Part shown: positions 1 through 12,000 of the stretch, in pieces
Numbering within the stretch: position 1 is the stretch's first letter
How the letters are laid out: each line of letters begins with the position of its first letter
Assembly: GCA_000151295.1 (NCBI GenBank)
Contig: GG745367.1
Span: 116,128 to 145,152 of the forward strand
Length of the DNA stretch: 29,025 bases
Direction of reading: 5' to 3'
Source of the DNA: Allomyces macrogynus ATCC 38327
Taxonomy: Eukaryota > Blastocladiomycota > Blastocladiomycetes > Blastocladiales > Blastocladiaceae
Notes under the pieces: generated by a model
Databases searched by the model: none
Seen by the model: only the letters and a program-made list of their open reading frames with translations
Told to the model about the DNA's origin: nothing
Translations under genes and position numbers: made by a program

Positions 1-14
1 GGGGGGGGGGGGGG
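1..14. repeat. Homopolymer G run at window edge
   Basis: The first 14 bases are all G. The run lies at the very edge of the window, so it may be a natural G-tract or a low-quality contig end. Nothing functional can be claimed. Confidence 0.6.
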
Positions 15-92
15 TTTATAGGGCTGCCCGGCACCGTCCAGCCGCGGTGTTACTGGCTTCCAGGGGGGGGCGGGGACCCGCAGCAGCGGTTT

Positions 93-484
93 TCACACGG
101 TTCCGCCGGGCGAATAAGAAGCGGGGCGCACAAAGGGCAGCGACGCTTTGGGAAACCCATTTTGCGGGGCGTGCTCGGCAGGCCCGCGGCCCGTGCTTGG
201 CAATCCTGGCCCCCCCGGCGAACCGCGCGGCGCAAGGGACGGAATTGACGGCACCTTGTCGTCGAGGAGGCCCTCGACTACGATCCAATATCGGTTATGC
301 TTGATAAACTGCGCGGCAAGGATCGAATCAGTCACTGGGGCGCGTCGGTCGCCCAAGCCGAGACGGTCCATACTCGCTTGTCGGCGGGCACCTTTCGTAT
401 GCGCCAGTACTTGAGGTGGATTTCCTTGAGGGGCTTGGCACAGTTGTGCGCGGCGTGCGCGTCGGTCTGGAGGGCCGAGGTCAT
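93..484 (-). CDS. Possible small gene of unknown function (two exons)
   Basis: I do not recognise this protein. An ATG in strong context (GCCATG) at 484 on the minus strand opens a frame beginning MTSALQTDAHAAHNC and containing KYWRIRKVPADKR. It stops after 50 codons at 332. A GT-AG intron of ordinary size (65 bp, 373 down to 309, donor GTATGG) would join it to a second open stretch starting FIKHNRYWIVVEGLLDDKVP and ending at 93, giving about 108 residues. Alternatively, dropping one C from a CCCC run near 337 fuses both frames without an intron. The composition of the two stretches (W, Y, I, K, D) looks more protein-like than the Arg/Pro/Ala-rich shadow frames around them, which is the only support. 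It could be the remains of a larger gene or of an element extending left. It sits head-to-head with the LDAH-like gene. Confidence 0.27.
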
Positions 485-1185
485 GGCGACGCGAAGCGAG
501 CGAGGGCAGGGCAGGGGCCGAGGCGGTTGTTGGGCGGCGAGCGGCGCGGGAGGTCGGGCAAGGGCGGGTTCGGCGGGCGGCGGGGCGGGCGATCGCAGTG
601 CGGGCAGTCGCGAGGACGCGGTGGTAGACCAGCGAGGGCGGGATGGCGGTCGACGTGGAGGACGGCCGGATTCGACCTTGTCGTTGCGGTTGGGCCGGCC
701 GGGGGTCGCTGGCAGGCCCGTGTCGGTTCGTGGCCAGGGTTTGGTCCGGTTTGGTGCACGTGGGCACCGCCTTCATTGGCGAGTCATCCTTCGGCTCGAT
801 TCATGCCATTTGTGCTATTTTCCATGTCCTTTGCTATTCGCCCCTTCCGCAATGCAGCAGCAGCAGCAGCAGGGGCGAGAGACGCGAACACGACCCGCGC
901 GGCTCTTTTGCGACGCCGTGTCTCTTCGACGCTCTCCTTTCCGGACCATCCGGGCCACCTCGCGCCCCACACGGTCGCCACCAGGATGATCCCCTCTCGA
1001 CGATCCACCCGCCGGAGGCCACGCTGCCCATGCTCGCGTGCTCGGCGCTCCTGCTCGCCACTTCTTCTGCACGACCGGCCACCCTCTTGCTCCGGCCCCT
1101 TCTCCCCGCATTCCTGCTGCTGCACTTTCCAGCCCGGTCGCGCCTCTTTGCCACCAGCACCAGCTCCAGCACCAGCTCCACGAAA
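485..1185. promoter_or_regulatory. Upstream region of the LDAH-like gene, no gene seen
   Basis: About 700 bp lie between the doubtful minus-strand gene and the LDAH-like start codon. It holds a (CAG)6 tract and a C/T-rich stretch at about 985-1180, typical of a fungal leader. No TATA box was recognised. Long frames here are compositional shadows of GC-rich DNA. Confidence 0.4.
855..872 (+). repeat. (CAG)6 microsatellite
   Basis: Six perfect CAG units lie in the presumed 5' region of the LDAH-like gene. No convincing protein reads through it, so it is treated as non-coding. Confidence 0.8.
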
Positions 1186-2585
1186 ATGACGACCAGCCCG
1201 TCCGGATCCCTGCCGCCAACCAACGACGTGGGCGGCCACATGAACGCCGAGCCCGCGCACCCCGTCGAGGACCTGCGCGACGCTGCTGGTCTCGTTGGCG
1301 TGCGCATGTACCTGACGATCAGCGGCAAGCCGACCGAGACGCTCGTGTGGAAGGCCGACGATAGGTTCGACGCGCGCGAGATGCTCGTCATGATCCCGGG
1401 CAACCCGGGGTGTGTCGAGTACTACCACGAGTTTTTGCAGACAGGTACGCCGTCATCTCTGCAATGTGATCATGCGCGACCACGACGTGTGTGCTCACGG
1501 CAGCGTGATTCTCTCGACAGTATACGAGAGCGCGCCCAAGCCGCTCGACATTTACGCGAGTACGTTCTCGATCCCTGCCCGTGTCCAAGCTCGCGCAACC
1601 TGGCACCGCCATGATCCCCACTGATCCTTTCTTGCTCTACACGATTATAGTTGAGCACCTCAACCACACGCTGCATGCTTACACGACCCCGCACCTCTAC
1701 ACGCTCGACGACCAAGTACGGCACAAGCTGCACTTTCTCGACGAGATTATGCGGCTCTACCCGCGCACGACGCGCGTGCACTTGATGGGCCATTCCGTCG
1801 GTTCTTACATTTGCCTGCAATTGCTTCGCATCCGTGGGGAGCGGCTAGCGCGCGAGATGCACCTCGGCCGTGTGATGCTGCTGTTCCCGACCATCACGCA
1901 CATCAAGAACACGCCCAACGGCGTGTGGATTTCGGTACCTTGACTCGATCCCGATCTTGTCCACCCGGTTTTGTCGCCACGCTGATCACGGTCCACCGAA
2001 CCGACATAGCATCTGACGCGGTGGCTCCCACGCACCATCGCCGGCCTCGCCGCGGGCGCGCTCGGTTCTCTCCCACAATCCTGGCTTCTCCCGCTCGTGC
2101 GGCTCTGCACGGGCCAGACCGAATCGCACGCGCAAATCACGGCGCGGTTGATCCACTCGTCGGTCGCGCTGAACGCGCTCTACATGGCCAACCACGAAAT
2201 GGACAAGATCTTGCAGCTCGATTTGCCGACCATCGACCGGTGGCTGCCGCACTTGACGTTCTATTACGGCACGACCGATCAGTGGGTGCCACTGCACATG
2301 TGGCATGAGGTTAGCGAGTGGTGGCCGAATGGTACGTGCATTTCGCGTCGCTCGACTGGCCGACCGTGTTCGCGATCTGTTCTGACGCGCGACCATGCGT
2401 GGGATCTAGGCGATATTCATCTCTGCGAAAAGGAACTGCCGCACGCGTTTGTTCTTGGGCACGGGCAGGCCATGGGCGAGATTGTCGCCGGATGGCTCAA
2501 TAAGCACTTGAAGACGCCGCCCGGCGCGACCACGGTCGCAGAGAATGGCGTCGTGGTGGAGGCGACGCTTGATGCAAGGCCCTAG
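1186..2585 (+). CDS. Lipid droplet-associated hydrolase (LDAH-like, alpha/beta hydrolase)
   Basis: Five exons: 1186-1444, 1521-1559, 1651-1934, 2010-2331 and 2410-2585, encoding 359 residues. It belongs to the LDAH/C2orf43 family (PF10230), serine hydrolases of the lipid-droplet surface linked to sterol-ester or triacylglycerol turnover; the true substrate is debated. Visible hallmarks are IPGNPG near residue 70 (oxyanion-side loop), the nucleophile elbow GHSVG with Ser148, LLFPTI followed by TPNG at 176-190, the acid in FYYGTTDQW (Asp284), and the base in ELPHAF (His313). EHLNHTL at 101 corresponds to the family's conserved His-rich stretch. All introns (75-91 bp) start GTAC and end AG, and joining them keeps phase. 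The start at 1186 has A at -3. An in-frame ATG at 1030 would add 52 residues with a hydrophobic stretch but has poor context. The spliced product is intact. Confidence 0.88.
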
Positions 2586-3485
2586 CGGCTAGAAGGGCCT
2601 GTATGCTGAGATGAACGGTCTCTCGCCAAGAGCAGGTGTCTTGCTTCGCGTCCATGTAAGTACATCCATTTTCCGATCCATTTTCTTTCGATACGGCTGG
2701 CGGTATCGCACCCTGCAGGGCGACCGGTCGGAGCCGTGCCAAGCTTGGGCACAATCAGTCAAAATCCAACACAACGGAAACACACGCGCACAGAGGTAAA
2801 AGGTGGTGTGCTGTCGTACACGAATACAACACTTGGTCAGTGTATCAGGCCCATGGATTGCGCTTAGGACGGGACAGTGCCTCGCTTATCCCGTCTTCTC
2901 TAGATTTGTTTTTTAAACTTTGCTGGTTTTATCTTTTTTACGGGGTAACGCAGAGGTGTTTGAATCCATTGCGTTGCTACTCTTGCTGGCTTTATTGATT
3001 ACATTCTGCCATCTTTATTCAATTTTCGTTTGTACAGATGGCCTCAGGTGTTGTTTGCCGAAGGTTTGGCCATTTACTGTAACGGTCGCGGCAGGTCGTG
3101 CTTGACGGAGGAATGACCGAGGAAACGTTGCAAGTTACGTAAGAACCCACCGGCTCTGGATCAGCGACGCGTCACGGCCAAGTCGGCCAAGTCGGCCAAG
3201 TCGAGTCGCGCCAGTGCCGACTTCAATCTTTCTCCCTCTGCCAACACTGCCAACACTGCCTGCAAGCAATATTTCCACCGATATTTGGACCAGCACCAAC
3301 GTCAACAGGGACCAGCAGCACCAGGACCAGCAAGGCCAACGCGCTCTCTCCAAGCGCGCGCAACGAACTATTGATCAACAAAGACGACTGAATAACGACG
3401 CGTTGACCGTGTACAAGTCCCGGCTGCTTCCTGTGCGACGAGTTCAACGAAACCGCGACCATTTAGTGCGAGCTTGGTCGATAAA
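2586..3485. other. 900-bp intergenic region: LDAH-like 3' end and ECM29 upstream region
   Basis: No gene was recognised. The segment around 2880-3070 is clearly more AT-rich than the genes and carries T-runs, then GC-rich DNA with short tandem repeats leads to the ECM29 start. Short open frames here have no recognisable domains. Confidence 0.45.
3176..3202 (+). repeat. Three tandem copies of GGCCAAGTC upstream of ECM29
   Basis: GGCCAAGTC occurs three times in perfect head-to-tail register, about 285-310 bp upstream of the ECM29 start codon. A second direct repeat (CCAACACTG twice) follows at about 3240-3257. The role is unknown; a regulatory array is possible. A similar AAGTCGCC-type cluster lies upstream of PEX2 at about 25053-25077. 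Confidence 0.75.
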
Positions 3486-6400
3486 ATGAGCGCCAACGCG
3501 CCGAATCCAGCCGCGGCGGCCGCGGAGCTGGGTATGTATTTTGACGCGGTCAACAGCGCAAGAAGGGGCCAGTTACTGACCCTGGTGGACCATGCTCCTT
3601 ACTCCCTGCAGAGCTCATTGAAAAAGTCGAGCTGCGATTCGCGCTCGCCGCGAGCACCACACAACTCGACGCGACCGTGCGCACGTTCCTCGTGCCCGTC
3701 CTACAAAAGCTCGCGTCCCCGACACCCGGGATCCAGAGCAAGGTCCTGGCGCTGCTCGCGCACATCAATGCGCGCGTGCGGTCCGAACCCACCATGCACT
3801 TGCCGACGCAGGCGCTTGTCACGCTCGTGGGTGCGGCCGCGACCGCGCCGCTCGTGCGCAACTTTGGCCTGGTGTACCTGGAAATGGCGCTCGAGCGCAC
3901 GCCCGCGACGGAACGGACCGAGTGGTTGGTCCCGCTGCTCGCTTCGTTTGCCGTGCTCGGGAGTGCGGGCGTGGTTATGGGCCGCGCACCGCCCAGGCAG
4001 CACGCGCTCCTCGCGAGTCTCGCGACGACGTGCCTCGAGCCGCTGCAGGCGCCGCCCGTGACCAGCGACGCGCTCGCCATCAAGGAAAAAGTGTCGACCG
4101 GCGTCCCTACCGCCGTATGGCCTGTGGTGTTGCAATGCTGGGCGTACACGCTGCGGCACATGCCGCCGACCGCGTCGCTCGCAGTATGGACTACGACCAA
4201 GCGCGCGATTCTCAACTTCACGACGCACTATGTCCCGCCGACTGCCAGCTGGCACCGCGCGTACGTGCTGTTCCTCGGCACGTGCGACGCGAACAGCGCG
4301 CTCTCGGACCTGGCTGACACGTCTCTGCGCCGCACGCCGCTCGATCTCGAAACGCCGCCGCTCGTGAGCGCGCTCTACGCGCTGTATTTTGAGCAGAACG
4401 TGGCCGCGCATTCCGGCACGGGGCCGCCCACGGTCACACCCGCGACGCCCACAGCGCCCGCGAATGCTCTCTCGAGTCTGTTGGCGGCCGCGACGGCCGC
4501 GGGGAGTCCAGCGGCGCCGAGTGTTTCGGTGGATGTAGTCACGGTCAAGCACAAGGTGCTGACGGCACTGGCCAAGTCGAAGGTGGCCGCGTCGGCGTTC
4601 CCGTTTTGCTGGAAGGTGATTGTGGGCGCGTTGTTTGGCACGCCGCCCGTGCACAAGTTGCAGCAGGCGGGGCTCGGGTTCTTGCAGTGGGTCGCGCGGA
4701 TGGTACGACTTTTGGTGTTGCTCGTTGTGTCTTATGGACGGTTGCGCTGACTGGTTGGGAACGACGTTCGTACAGGCCGACCAAGCCGTGCTCGAGCAAA
4801 ACGCGCCCGAGATATTGGCGGGCACGCTGAGGATCGTCAAGGAGCCGCCGGGGCCATTGACCGAGCTGGCGCTGATTTCACTTGGCATGGTGTTGAAGCG
4901 AGGTACCTACATTCATTTTCTTTCGGTGCGACCGATCCGAACATGTCGGGCTCACTCTTCGTTTCTCAATAAACAGTGCCGAACGCCATGACCGACGACA
5001 TTCTCACCGACTTGTTCGACCTGGCCAAGGCCGTGCCCACTCACCTCAAGCTCGCTCTGCAAGACTGCCTGACCTCGGCGCTCCTCCCCATGACCACCCC
5101 GCCGGCGCACCTCGCCGACCTCGTCAAAGACGCGCCTGGCCACTCTTCGGAGCTGTACCGGTGGATCTCGCTGCGATTTACGGCCAAGTTGCTCCCGCAC
5201 GCGCTCGACACGCTCGCACTGCACCTGCGACTCTCGTGCGATGCGTCGCTGCACGTGCGGCAAGAGGCCGAGGCTGGATTGCAGGTCGAGGCGCCGAGCA
5301 AGGACGCCATGGACGTCGATGGTCGCCCAACGATGGCGCAGTTGCTGAATCTGGTCCAGGGGATGCCGCTGACGGTGGACGAGCGAGCGGTCGCGGTCGA
5401 GTACGTGTTCCGATACCTGCTAGTTGCGCAGGCTGGGTTGCAGGCGGGTTGGGTCGCGTCCGAGTCGGTGCGGGATCACCGGTTTGCCAAGGCGCTCAAG
5501 GGGTGGATTGAGGGGCATTCCGAGGAGGCGACGGTCATGGCTGCGTTCTTGCAGACGTGTTTGACGGTGGATGGTGGTACGTTTGCTCGCGAAACCCACA
5601 CTGTTGGATCGAGACGAATTGCTGACGAATGGTCATTGTAGCGTCGCTGACCCTGCAGTCGTCGTGTTTGCGCAAGCTCGAGTGTCTGCGACTTCTGGGC
5701 GCGCAGTTCGGGCGCAACGTGCCCGCGCTTGTCCACCTCCTGTTCACGTCCACTTCGATTGGACCCATGCTCAGCCTCGCGCACTTGCTCGATGGTGTCG
5801 ACGTGGCCGCGCCCACGGGGCTCTCGGTTGACTCGGCGCCCTTCACGGCGGCGCAACTGCTGCTGTCGAACGACGCGGTTAAGGTGACTGACGTGCTCAA
5901 GGACGTGTTGGGCGCATCGTCACTCGTGGTGCTGGCAGCACTGCACCGCGCTCCACACGTCCTGTCGGGCCAAGAAGTGTCGGAGGCAACGCTCAAGTCG
6001 GTTTTCACGCTCACGTCGCACTCTAACGTCGACATCACGATCAAGGCAGTCGGCTGTCTCGGCCACTTGGCGCGCGCGCACCCTCCCCACCGCGTCGCCG
6101 TGATCGAGCACCTGATCAAACCCTTCCCGAACACGCACCACGCCAAGACCTTCCCTCCCGTCCTACTCGCCGCGGCCGAAGCCCTCGCGACGATCCTCGC
6201 CGGCCCAGCGACGCGTTGCACGCCGTACCACCATTTCGACGCGAACCCGGACGTCTTGACCTACGACCTGGCCGTGACCGACGCCGTGCTCGGCATGGAC
6301 ACGACGTCGAAACCCGTGCGCCACGCACAGCTCACTTACTGCGACCACCTGGTCGCGCTCGTCCCGTCGTTACCCGACACGACCCTCGACCGAATCCACG

Positions 6401-8904
6401 ACATTGCCCTGCGCGCGCTCGTCGTCGCCGACTGGGCCGCGCTCGCGTCACAGGCGCTGATGCAAGTGCACGTGCGATACCCGTCGCGTTCGCCCGCATT
6501 GATGCCCGCCGTCTCGCGCACGCTCGCAACGGCCCCCGCACAGGCCGCGACCGCCCCCGCGTTCGTCCTCTTTGACTGTCTGGTCGGCGCCGCGCGCGAT
6601 ATCAAGCAACCGACCGCTGCGTGCCTTTTGCTACATCTGCTCAAACTCGCCGAAGCGAGTGGCGCCCCCGGCGCGGCCGCGCGCGACCGGTCGATTGATT
6701 GGTCCAATCCGGAAGCCGAAGCGATTCGTGAACAGTTACCTGTGGCCGACCTGGTCCCGGTCCTGTTCCGGCTGCAGTGCCATACGAACCAGGCGGTCGC
6801 TGACGCGATTCGGGGTATGGTCGCGGCGTTGGTGAAACCGCCCAACCTGCCGCTGGAGGAGCATTACCCCGCGATTTTCAGGGAGATCAAGCGCGGCTTG
6901 CAGCATTCGGCGCCGATCGTACGGGAAACGTCGCTTCTCGCGTTGCTGGAAGTGTTCAAGCACCATGCGGCCGCGGGTGATCAGGATACGGCGGCAACCA
7001 CGACGACGTCGCCAGTCGCGCCGTTCTTGGACGATGTTCTCGGCAAGGCGGCATTGCGATTGCTCGACGACGTGCACGAATCGATTCAGCAGGCGGCGGT
7101 CCGCGCGTGCACGGTGCTGTGCCAGCACATGCCCGTGGCCATGGCGATGCCGTTTGTTCTCGATGGACTGAAGAGCAGTGCCGCAGAAGTGACGCGGTTT
7201 AGTCTGCTCACGATCAAGAAACTCACGGCCGACCGGCCGCGGCAAGTACGCCCACACGTGCCCGAAACCGTGGGGGCCTTGCTTGAGGCCTTGTCGTCGC
7301 TCGAACCGCAAGTGCTCAACTACCTGTCGTTCCACGTGCATAAGTACGACATGACCGCCGAGCAACTCGATGCGAAACGGCTTATGGCGTTGCGGGACTC
7401 GCCGACGATGGCCGCGCTCGAGGGGCTCCTCGCACTCGCGTCCACCCCTGACGAAACCACCGCCCTGATCAACGCGCTCGTACACGTCGTGCGGAAAGGC
7501 GTCGGCCTGCCGACGCGCGGCGGGGTCGCGCGCGCGATCCTGCTCCTGAAACCCGTGTCCCTCGCACAAGTGCCCGCGTCCGCCGACTTGCTGCTTAAAT
7601 CGCTCTCGGGCGCCGTGTTCGACGCGAACGCGACCGTCCGTCACGTTATGGCCGCGGCGGCCGCGCACGTGCTTGGCAGTGGCGCGTCGACGTCGGTCGT
7701 GGAAAAATTCGTCGCGCACTTGACCAAGCAGTACGTCAGCTCCGCAGACCGCCGCCGCGCGGTCGCGGGGGTCGCACTCGCGTGCGCGCGGACGGTGTCG
7801 GCGCGCGACGTGTGGGGCAAAATGCTCGCTGCGGTCTTACCGCTCGTTGCGCTCGGAATGCACGCGGAAGTGCCCGTGCCGGCTCCGGGGGCGGTGGCGG
7901 AGACGGGACCGACGGAGCGTGACGAGTGGGTGGATGTCTGGCAAGCGTATGTGAATTCAGCGAGTTCGGCGGCGACGCTGTACGGTGCTGAAATGCGGTC
8001 CCTCGCGAGTGAGTGCTTGGCAAGTTCGCAGGATTGGGCGGTCCAGGACCAGGCGGCTCGGGTCGTCGCGTGGCTCGCGGGTGGGTTCAAGGTGGAAGTG
8101 CCAAGAGATACGTTTGATCGGCTCGTGCAATTGGCCATGGCGCACCGCCGTGCGGCGCTGGTCACGGCCGTTGCGCAGGTTGGGGTGACCGTGGAGAAGG
8201 ATGCGGCCAGGAACGCGGCGTCGTGGCTCGTAGGGGAAGTGTGCCGTACAAGCGAGCATGTGGATGCGCTCGATGTACTGCTGCGTGCGCCGGGAGTCGC
8301 GACGGACGCGAGCGTTGCGGTCGTGCCACTAGCCAACCGAGTGGGTGAGTTGGCGGCGGTGAGCGAGGAGGAGGCGAAGAAGAAGGGTGCCGAGGCCGAG
8401 GCGGAGAAGATCGTGGGCGTGTACGCGACGGCGCTCGTTGCGGCCAAGGACGACGCGGCGATCACCGAGCACGTTGCGCGCGCTGCGGACCTCGTGTCGC
8501 AGATTGCACGCCAGCGCGGCGCGTCGGCGACGCTGATCCAGTACGTTGGCCGGATCGTCCCGTTGTTAAATTCGGCAAGCGCGGTCCTCGTCGCCAAGGA
8601 CGTGCTTGGTTTCCCGGCTGCGTTCCAGGTCGAGGACGGGACCAAGGTCACGGCTGCGGTCGAGGCCAGTCGGATCGCAGCGATGACGGTGTTGCGACGG
8701 ATGTGTGGGATCCCACCCGCGCAGCAACAGCAGCAGGCGGCTGACGGGGTGGAGACGCTCACGCCGGTGTTGGATGTCGCGGCAAGGACGCAAGTGCACG
8801 AGGTAATGGCCGAGCTCGTGAGCAGCGGCGCGTTCCGCCAGGCGCCGCTCGTGGCCGAGGCAATGCACGAGTTGGTGCAGGAGTTGCAGCGTGCATCGAG
8901 TTGA
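3486..8904 (+). CDS. ECM29: Proteasome adaptor and scaffold protein Ecm29
   Basis: Five exons: 3486-3531, 3612-4702, 4776-4902, 4977-5576 and 5642-8904, encoding 1708 residues, close to the about 1850 of the human and yeast proteins. Ecm29 is a HEAT-repeat solenoid that clamps the 26S proteasome by touching core particle and 19S cap, and takes part in proteasome quality control and localisation. Similarity is clearest at the N terminus (ELIEKVELRF, then FLVPVLQKLASP, VLALLAHINARV), matching the family's conserved first helices. Helical repeats then run throughout, for example ITIKAVGCLGHLARAHP and LLKPVSLAQVPASADLL. The final exon is 3.2 kb and open throughout. The first exon encodes only about 15 residues, Ala-rich, and the ATG has AAA before it. 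All four introns (65-80 bp) are GT-AG, and the last has CTGAC 24 bp before its acceptor. The gene ends 122 bp from the convergent EXO84 stop codon. Confidence 0.9.
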
Positions 8905-9026
8905 TGGAGAACATGATTTTAGAAATGCATTTTTGGTTCCACCGTGCCCTCTCAAACGCGTTTTGCCACGAACTGGTTGTGATCAAGAATGAGCATCCAT
9001 TCCACCCACCACCGTCATCTCACATC

Positions 9027-12000
9027 CTACCTCGCGCCCGGCACATTCAACGACGCCGACGACGCCGTCGCCGATCCAGGATTCGACCCGCCAGCCGACC
9101 CCGTCCTCGACCGGGACCCGGAACTTGGCACGCGCCGATGCTGCCTGCGCGCCATGCTCGGACTGGTCCTCGCGACCCGAGCCTCACGAATCGCCGTATC
9201 CACCCTCTCCTCGTACCATTCGCCCGACTTGAGCAGCCCCGCATCTCCAACCGCCAAATACGCCCGTAGTGCTCTCTCACACAAATCCTGTGCGGCATTA
9301 CTCGCCGCGTCCGTCAACGCCTGCGGCGGTAACGATTTCAGCAGGTAGTGAATGTCGAGGACGAGCTGCGTGACGCGCGCGACGCTGAGTGCGGTGCCCG
9401 TGGGCACGGACGTGGCGAGTGCGGTGGTCAAGACTTGTTCGACTGTGCTGGCGGCCGGGTTGGACGCGACGAGCGCGCGGACGGACGGGGAAGGGCTGAG
9501 CATGTCGAGATCAATCTCGGCCTGCGCATCGTCGGCGAGATGCGCGAGGTTGAACATGGATCCGGACGCGGAGCGCGCGGGCCGACGCATCGACCGGTCG
9601 CGCGTGGGTCGCCGTGGCCGCGCGACCGGGGCCGCATCTACGGGCAGCGCGCCTCCGGACCGCGACAGAGACCGCGAGAGCGTACCCGATGCGGACGACG
9701 GGGGCGAGTCGTTGGTGGTCGCGGCAGCTGCGGCGGGCGCGGCGGCAGGTTCCGGCGGTGCCGGTGGTAGTGTTGGCCGTGGCGCCGGGTCGCTTGCGGC
9801 CTTGATTTGTGCGACGGTCGAGTGCATGGTCTTGGAGACGGCAGCGAGCGCAGGCAGTCGGTACTGAAACGTCTTTTCGAGCTGGTGCACGACCTTGGGC
9901 AGGAAAATGCGCGCGAGGAACTCGCAGCTGGTGAGAATGGCCTGCTTTTGGTCCTTGTCCAGCGGTTTTTCGTTGAAGATGGTCGTGAGCCAGTTGAAAA
10001 AGGCTTCGCTTAAGCCGGTGACGCAGCCGACGAGCTGCAGCTGGAACTAGAATCGAGAAATGAGTGGGTGGGCGGGCGTGTTGCGCGGCGACGACAGTGT
10101 TGGAGAAGAGCAGCAGTACCATTGGGATCACTTGGAAAAACTTGGTAAAGTTCAAAAAGTCCAGCATCGTCTTGCAAAACTGCATCATGGACTTGGTGAT
10201 CCCGTCGTGGTAATCTATCAATCGAACCGCGACCGAGGTCAACCGTTGCTCCCGACCAAAACGAGCAAACGCATCGGATAAACGCACCATTCCGCCACGG
10301 CGCAAACGAATCTTCAATCACCGATCGCGCGAGCAACTCGGCACACTGCCGTTCAAACGCCTCGATCGCGCGTGCGACGTGCGCAGCGACACAATCCCAA
10401 AATACAAACTCCAAGTCGAGCCCAACGACATCGAGCGACCGCACGAGCGTGACCGACGTATCGAGACACGCGACCACCACTTTCAGCGACTCGTCGCCAA
10501 CCTGCCGCACGAGCGCCTCGGCAAATTCCTTGACGTGGTCCGTCGCCCACTCGGCCAAGAACGCAGCCTGCAGCGGGTCCGGCAAGACGGCCTCGTACCA
10601 CTCGGCCGTTTTCTTGACGCCTTGGATCAAGACGGTGCCGAGTTCGTGCACGTACCGCGGCAAGTCCCCCTGGAACCGCAGTTGCCGCGCCGAGTCGTGC
10701 AGCGTGCGCGTGCGCAGTTCGAGCAGCGCCGTCCGGGCGGGTACCGTGTGTCCGAGATCGCAGAGCCGGCGCATGGTGGTCTGCACGTGTCGCTTGCCGC
10801 CGTGTGGGAGGGCCAAGTCGCGTAGCAAGAGGGACGCAAGCTGGTCAATACGTGCGGGGAGCTGCGAGTGGCCTTGCAGGACATGGATGAGCTGAATGGC
10901 TGCATCAAAGTCGCGCGACGAAATGAGCACGTCGAGTTCGTCGAGTTGTTCCGAGAGCTTGGCTTCGATTTCCTTGCTGGGTTTTGGCGGGCCCGTGCGC
11001 GAGTTGATCGAGAGCGCGCCGACAATCGAGTCTGTGGCAAGTGGCAGTCAATTTGGGGAGACGGCACAATGCGACCACCTTCAGCAGCACGTACCATCGT
11101 CTTGCCCACTAGGCGACGCAGTTGCACCCTGCTCGGCTGCACCCGTCGTGTCGCTGGAGCCCCACGTATCAATCGCGCGCTTGAGCAAATGCAACCACTG
11201 CTTCTTATCCGCGGCCGCATCGCACTTGAACAAAAACTGGCTCGAATTGCGCACAATCTTGAACGCCATCGAAACGTCCGGTGTATCGCGCACATCGAGC
11301 ACGGTCACTTCCGACCACGCCCAGCACTTGTCGGCAACGTACCGCGACTTGAGACCGCGGCGGCGCTTGGCCGAGACAAACAGGTAGTCGCTGAGCACGT
11401 AGAGCTGCACGGTATTCTTGAACCGGTAACTCGCGTCGAGTTCAATCAAGACGCCCGTGTAGACGAGCATGCGCACCGGGTTTGGCGGTAAGGCCTTGCT
11501 CGCGTTTTCCACGTCGTCCATGAGCCGCTGCAGTTGCTGCTGCAGCTCCTGGGGCGTCGAGGGCGCGTCTGTTGCCCATGGTACGCCAGCGCTGCCGTTG
11601 GTGGCGGCGAGCTGCATGGTCGATCCGGCGCCAGACTGGTCGAGCGAACCGGTATCGGCGGGCGCGTCGAGTCCAGCCGTGGATCGGAAATGGTCGTGTA
11701 CGGAACGCAAGTCACTGAGCAGGCCGCGCAACACGAGCATGTCGGTCTCGAGCTGCGCAATTTCCTTGGAAATGACGACAAACTCGGCATAGTTCTTGTA
11801 GACGTTCGACTTGAGGTTTTGCGCGGCCGTTTCGCGCGCGGTTTGCAGCAGGCGGTAGAATTGGCGCACGCCCTCTTCCGAGTTGCTGTGCATCGTGTTG
11901 CGGACATCTACGGCGCGCTCTGGTCGTCAGGGGAATGAACAAACGGGTGGAGCTGGTCGAAAAACAAGAAGAGAAAGTACACTCTTCCGGCTGGAACCGC

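Noticed and set aside
231..265. GACGGAATTGACGGCACC resembles a stretch of small-subunit rRNA
   Set aside because: Only about 18 bases match loosely and the surroundings do not resemble rRNA, so this is coincidence.
1030..1185. Earlier in-frame ATG of the LDAH-like gene, adding a hydrophobic, Ser/Thr-rich N terminus
   Set aside because: Its context is poor (C at -3). The added residues are low-complexity and the family needs no such extension. The ATG at 1186 has A at -3.
2920..3105. Leu/Phe-rich 61-codon frame that could pass for a membrane peptide
   Set aside because: It lies in an AT-rich non-coding stretch, starts at a non-ATG codon and has no neighbouring exon.
3701..4888. Minus-strand frame of 395 codons opposite ECM29
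   Set aside because: Arg/His-rich shadow of the ECM29 codons. ECM29 has clear family similarity on the other strand.
10215..10287. Apparent +1 frameshift in EXO84 between the PWRN and YHDGITK frames
   Set aside because: A 73-bp GTGCGT...ATAG intron joins the frames in phase, so no frameshift is needed.
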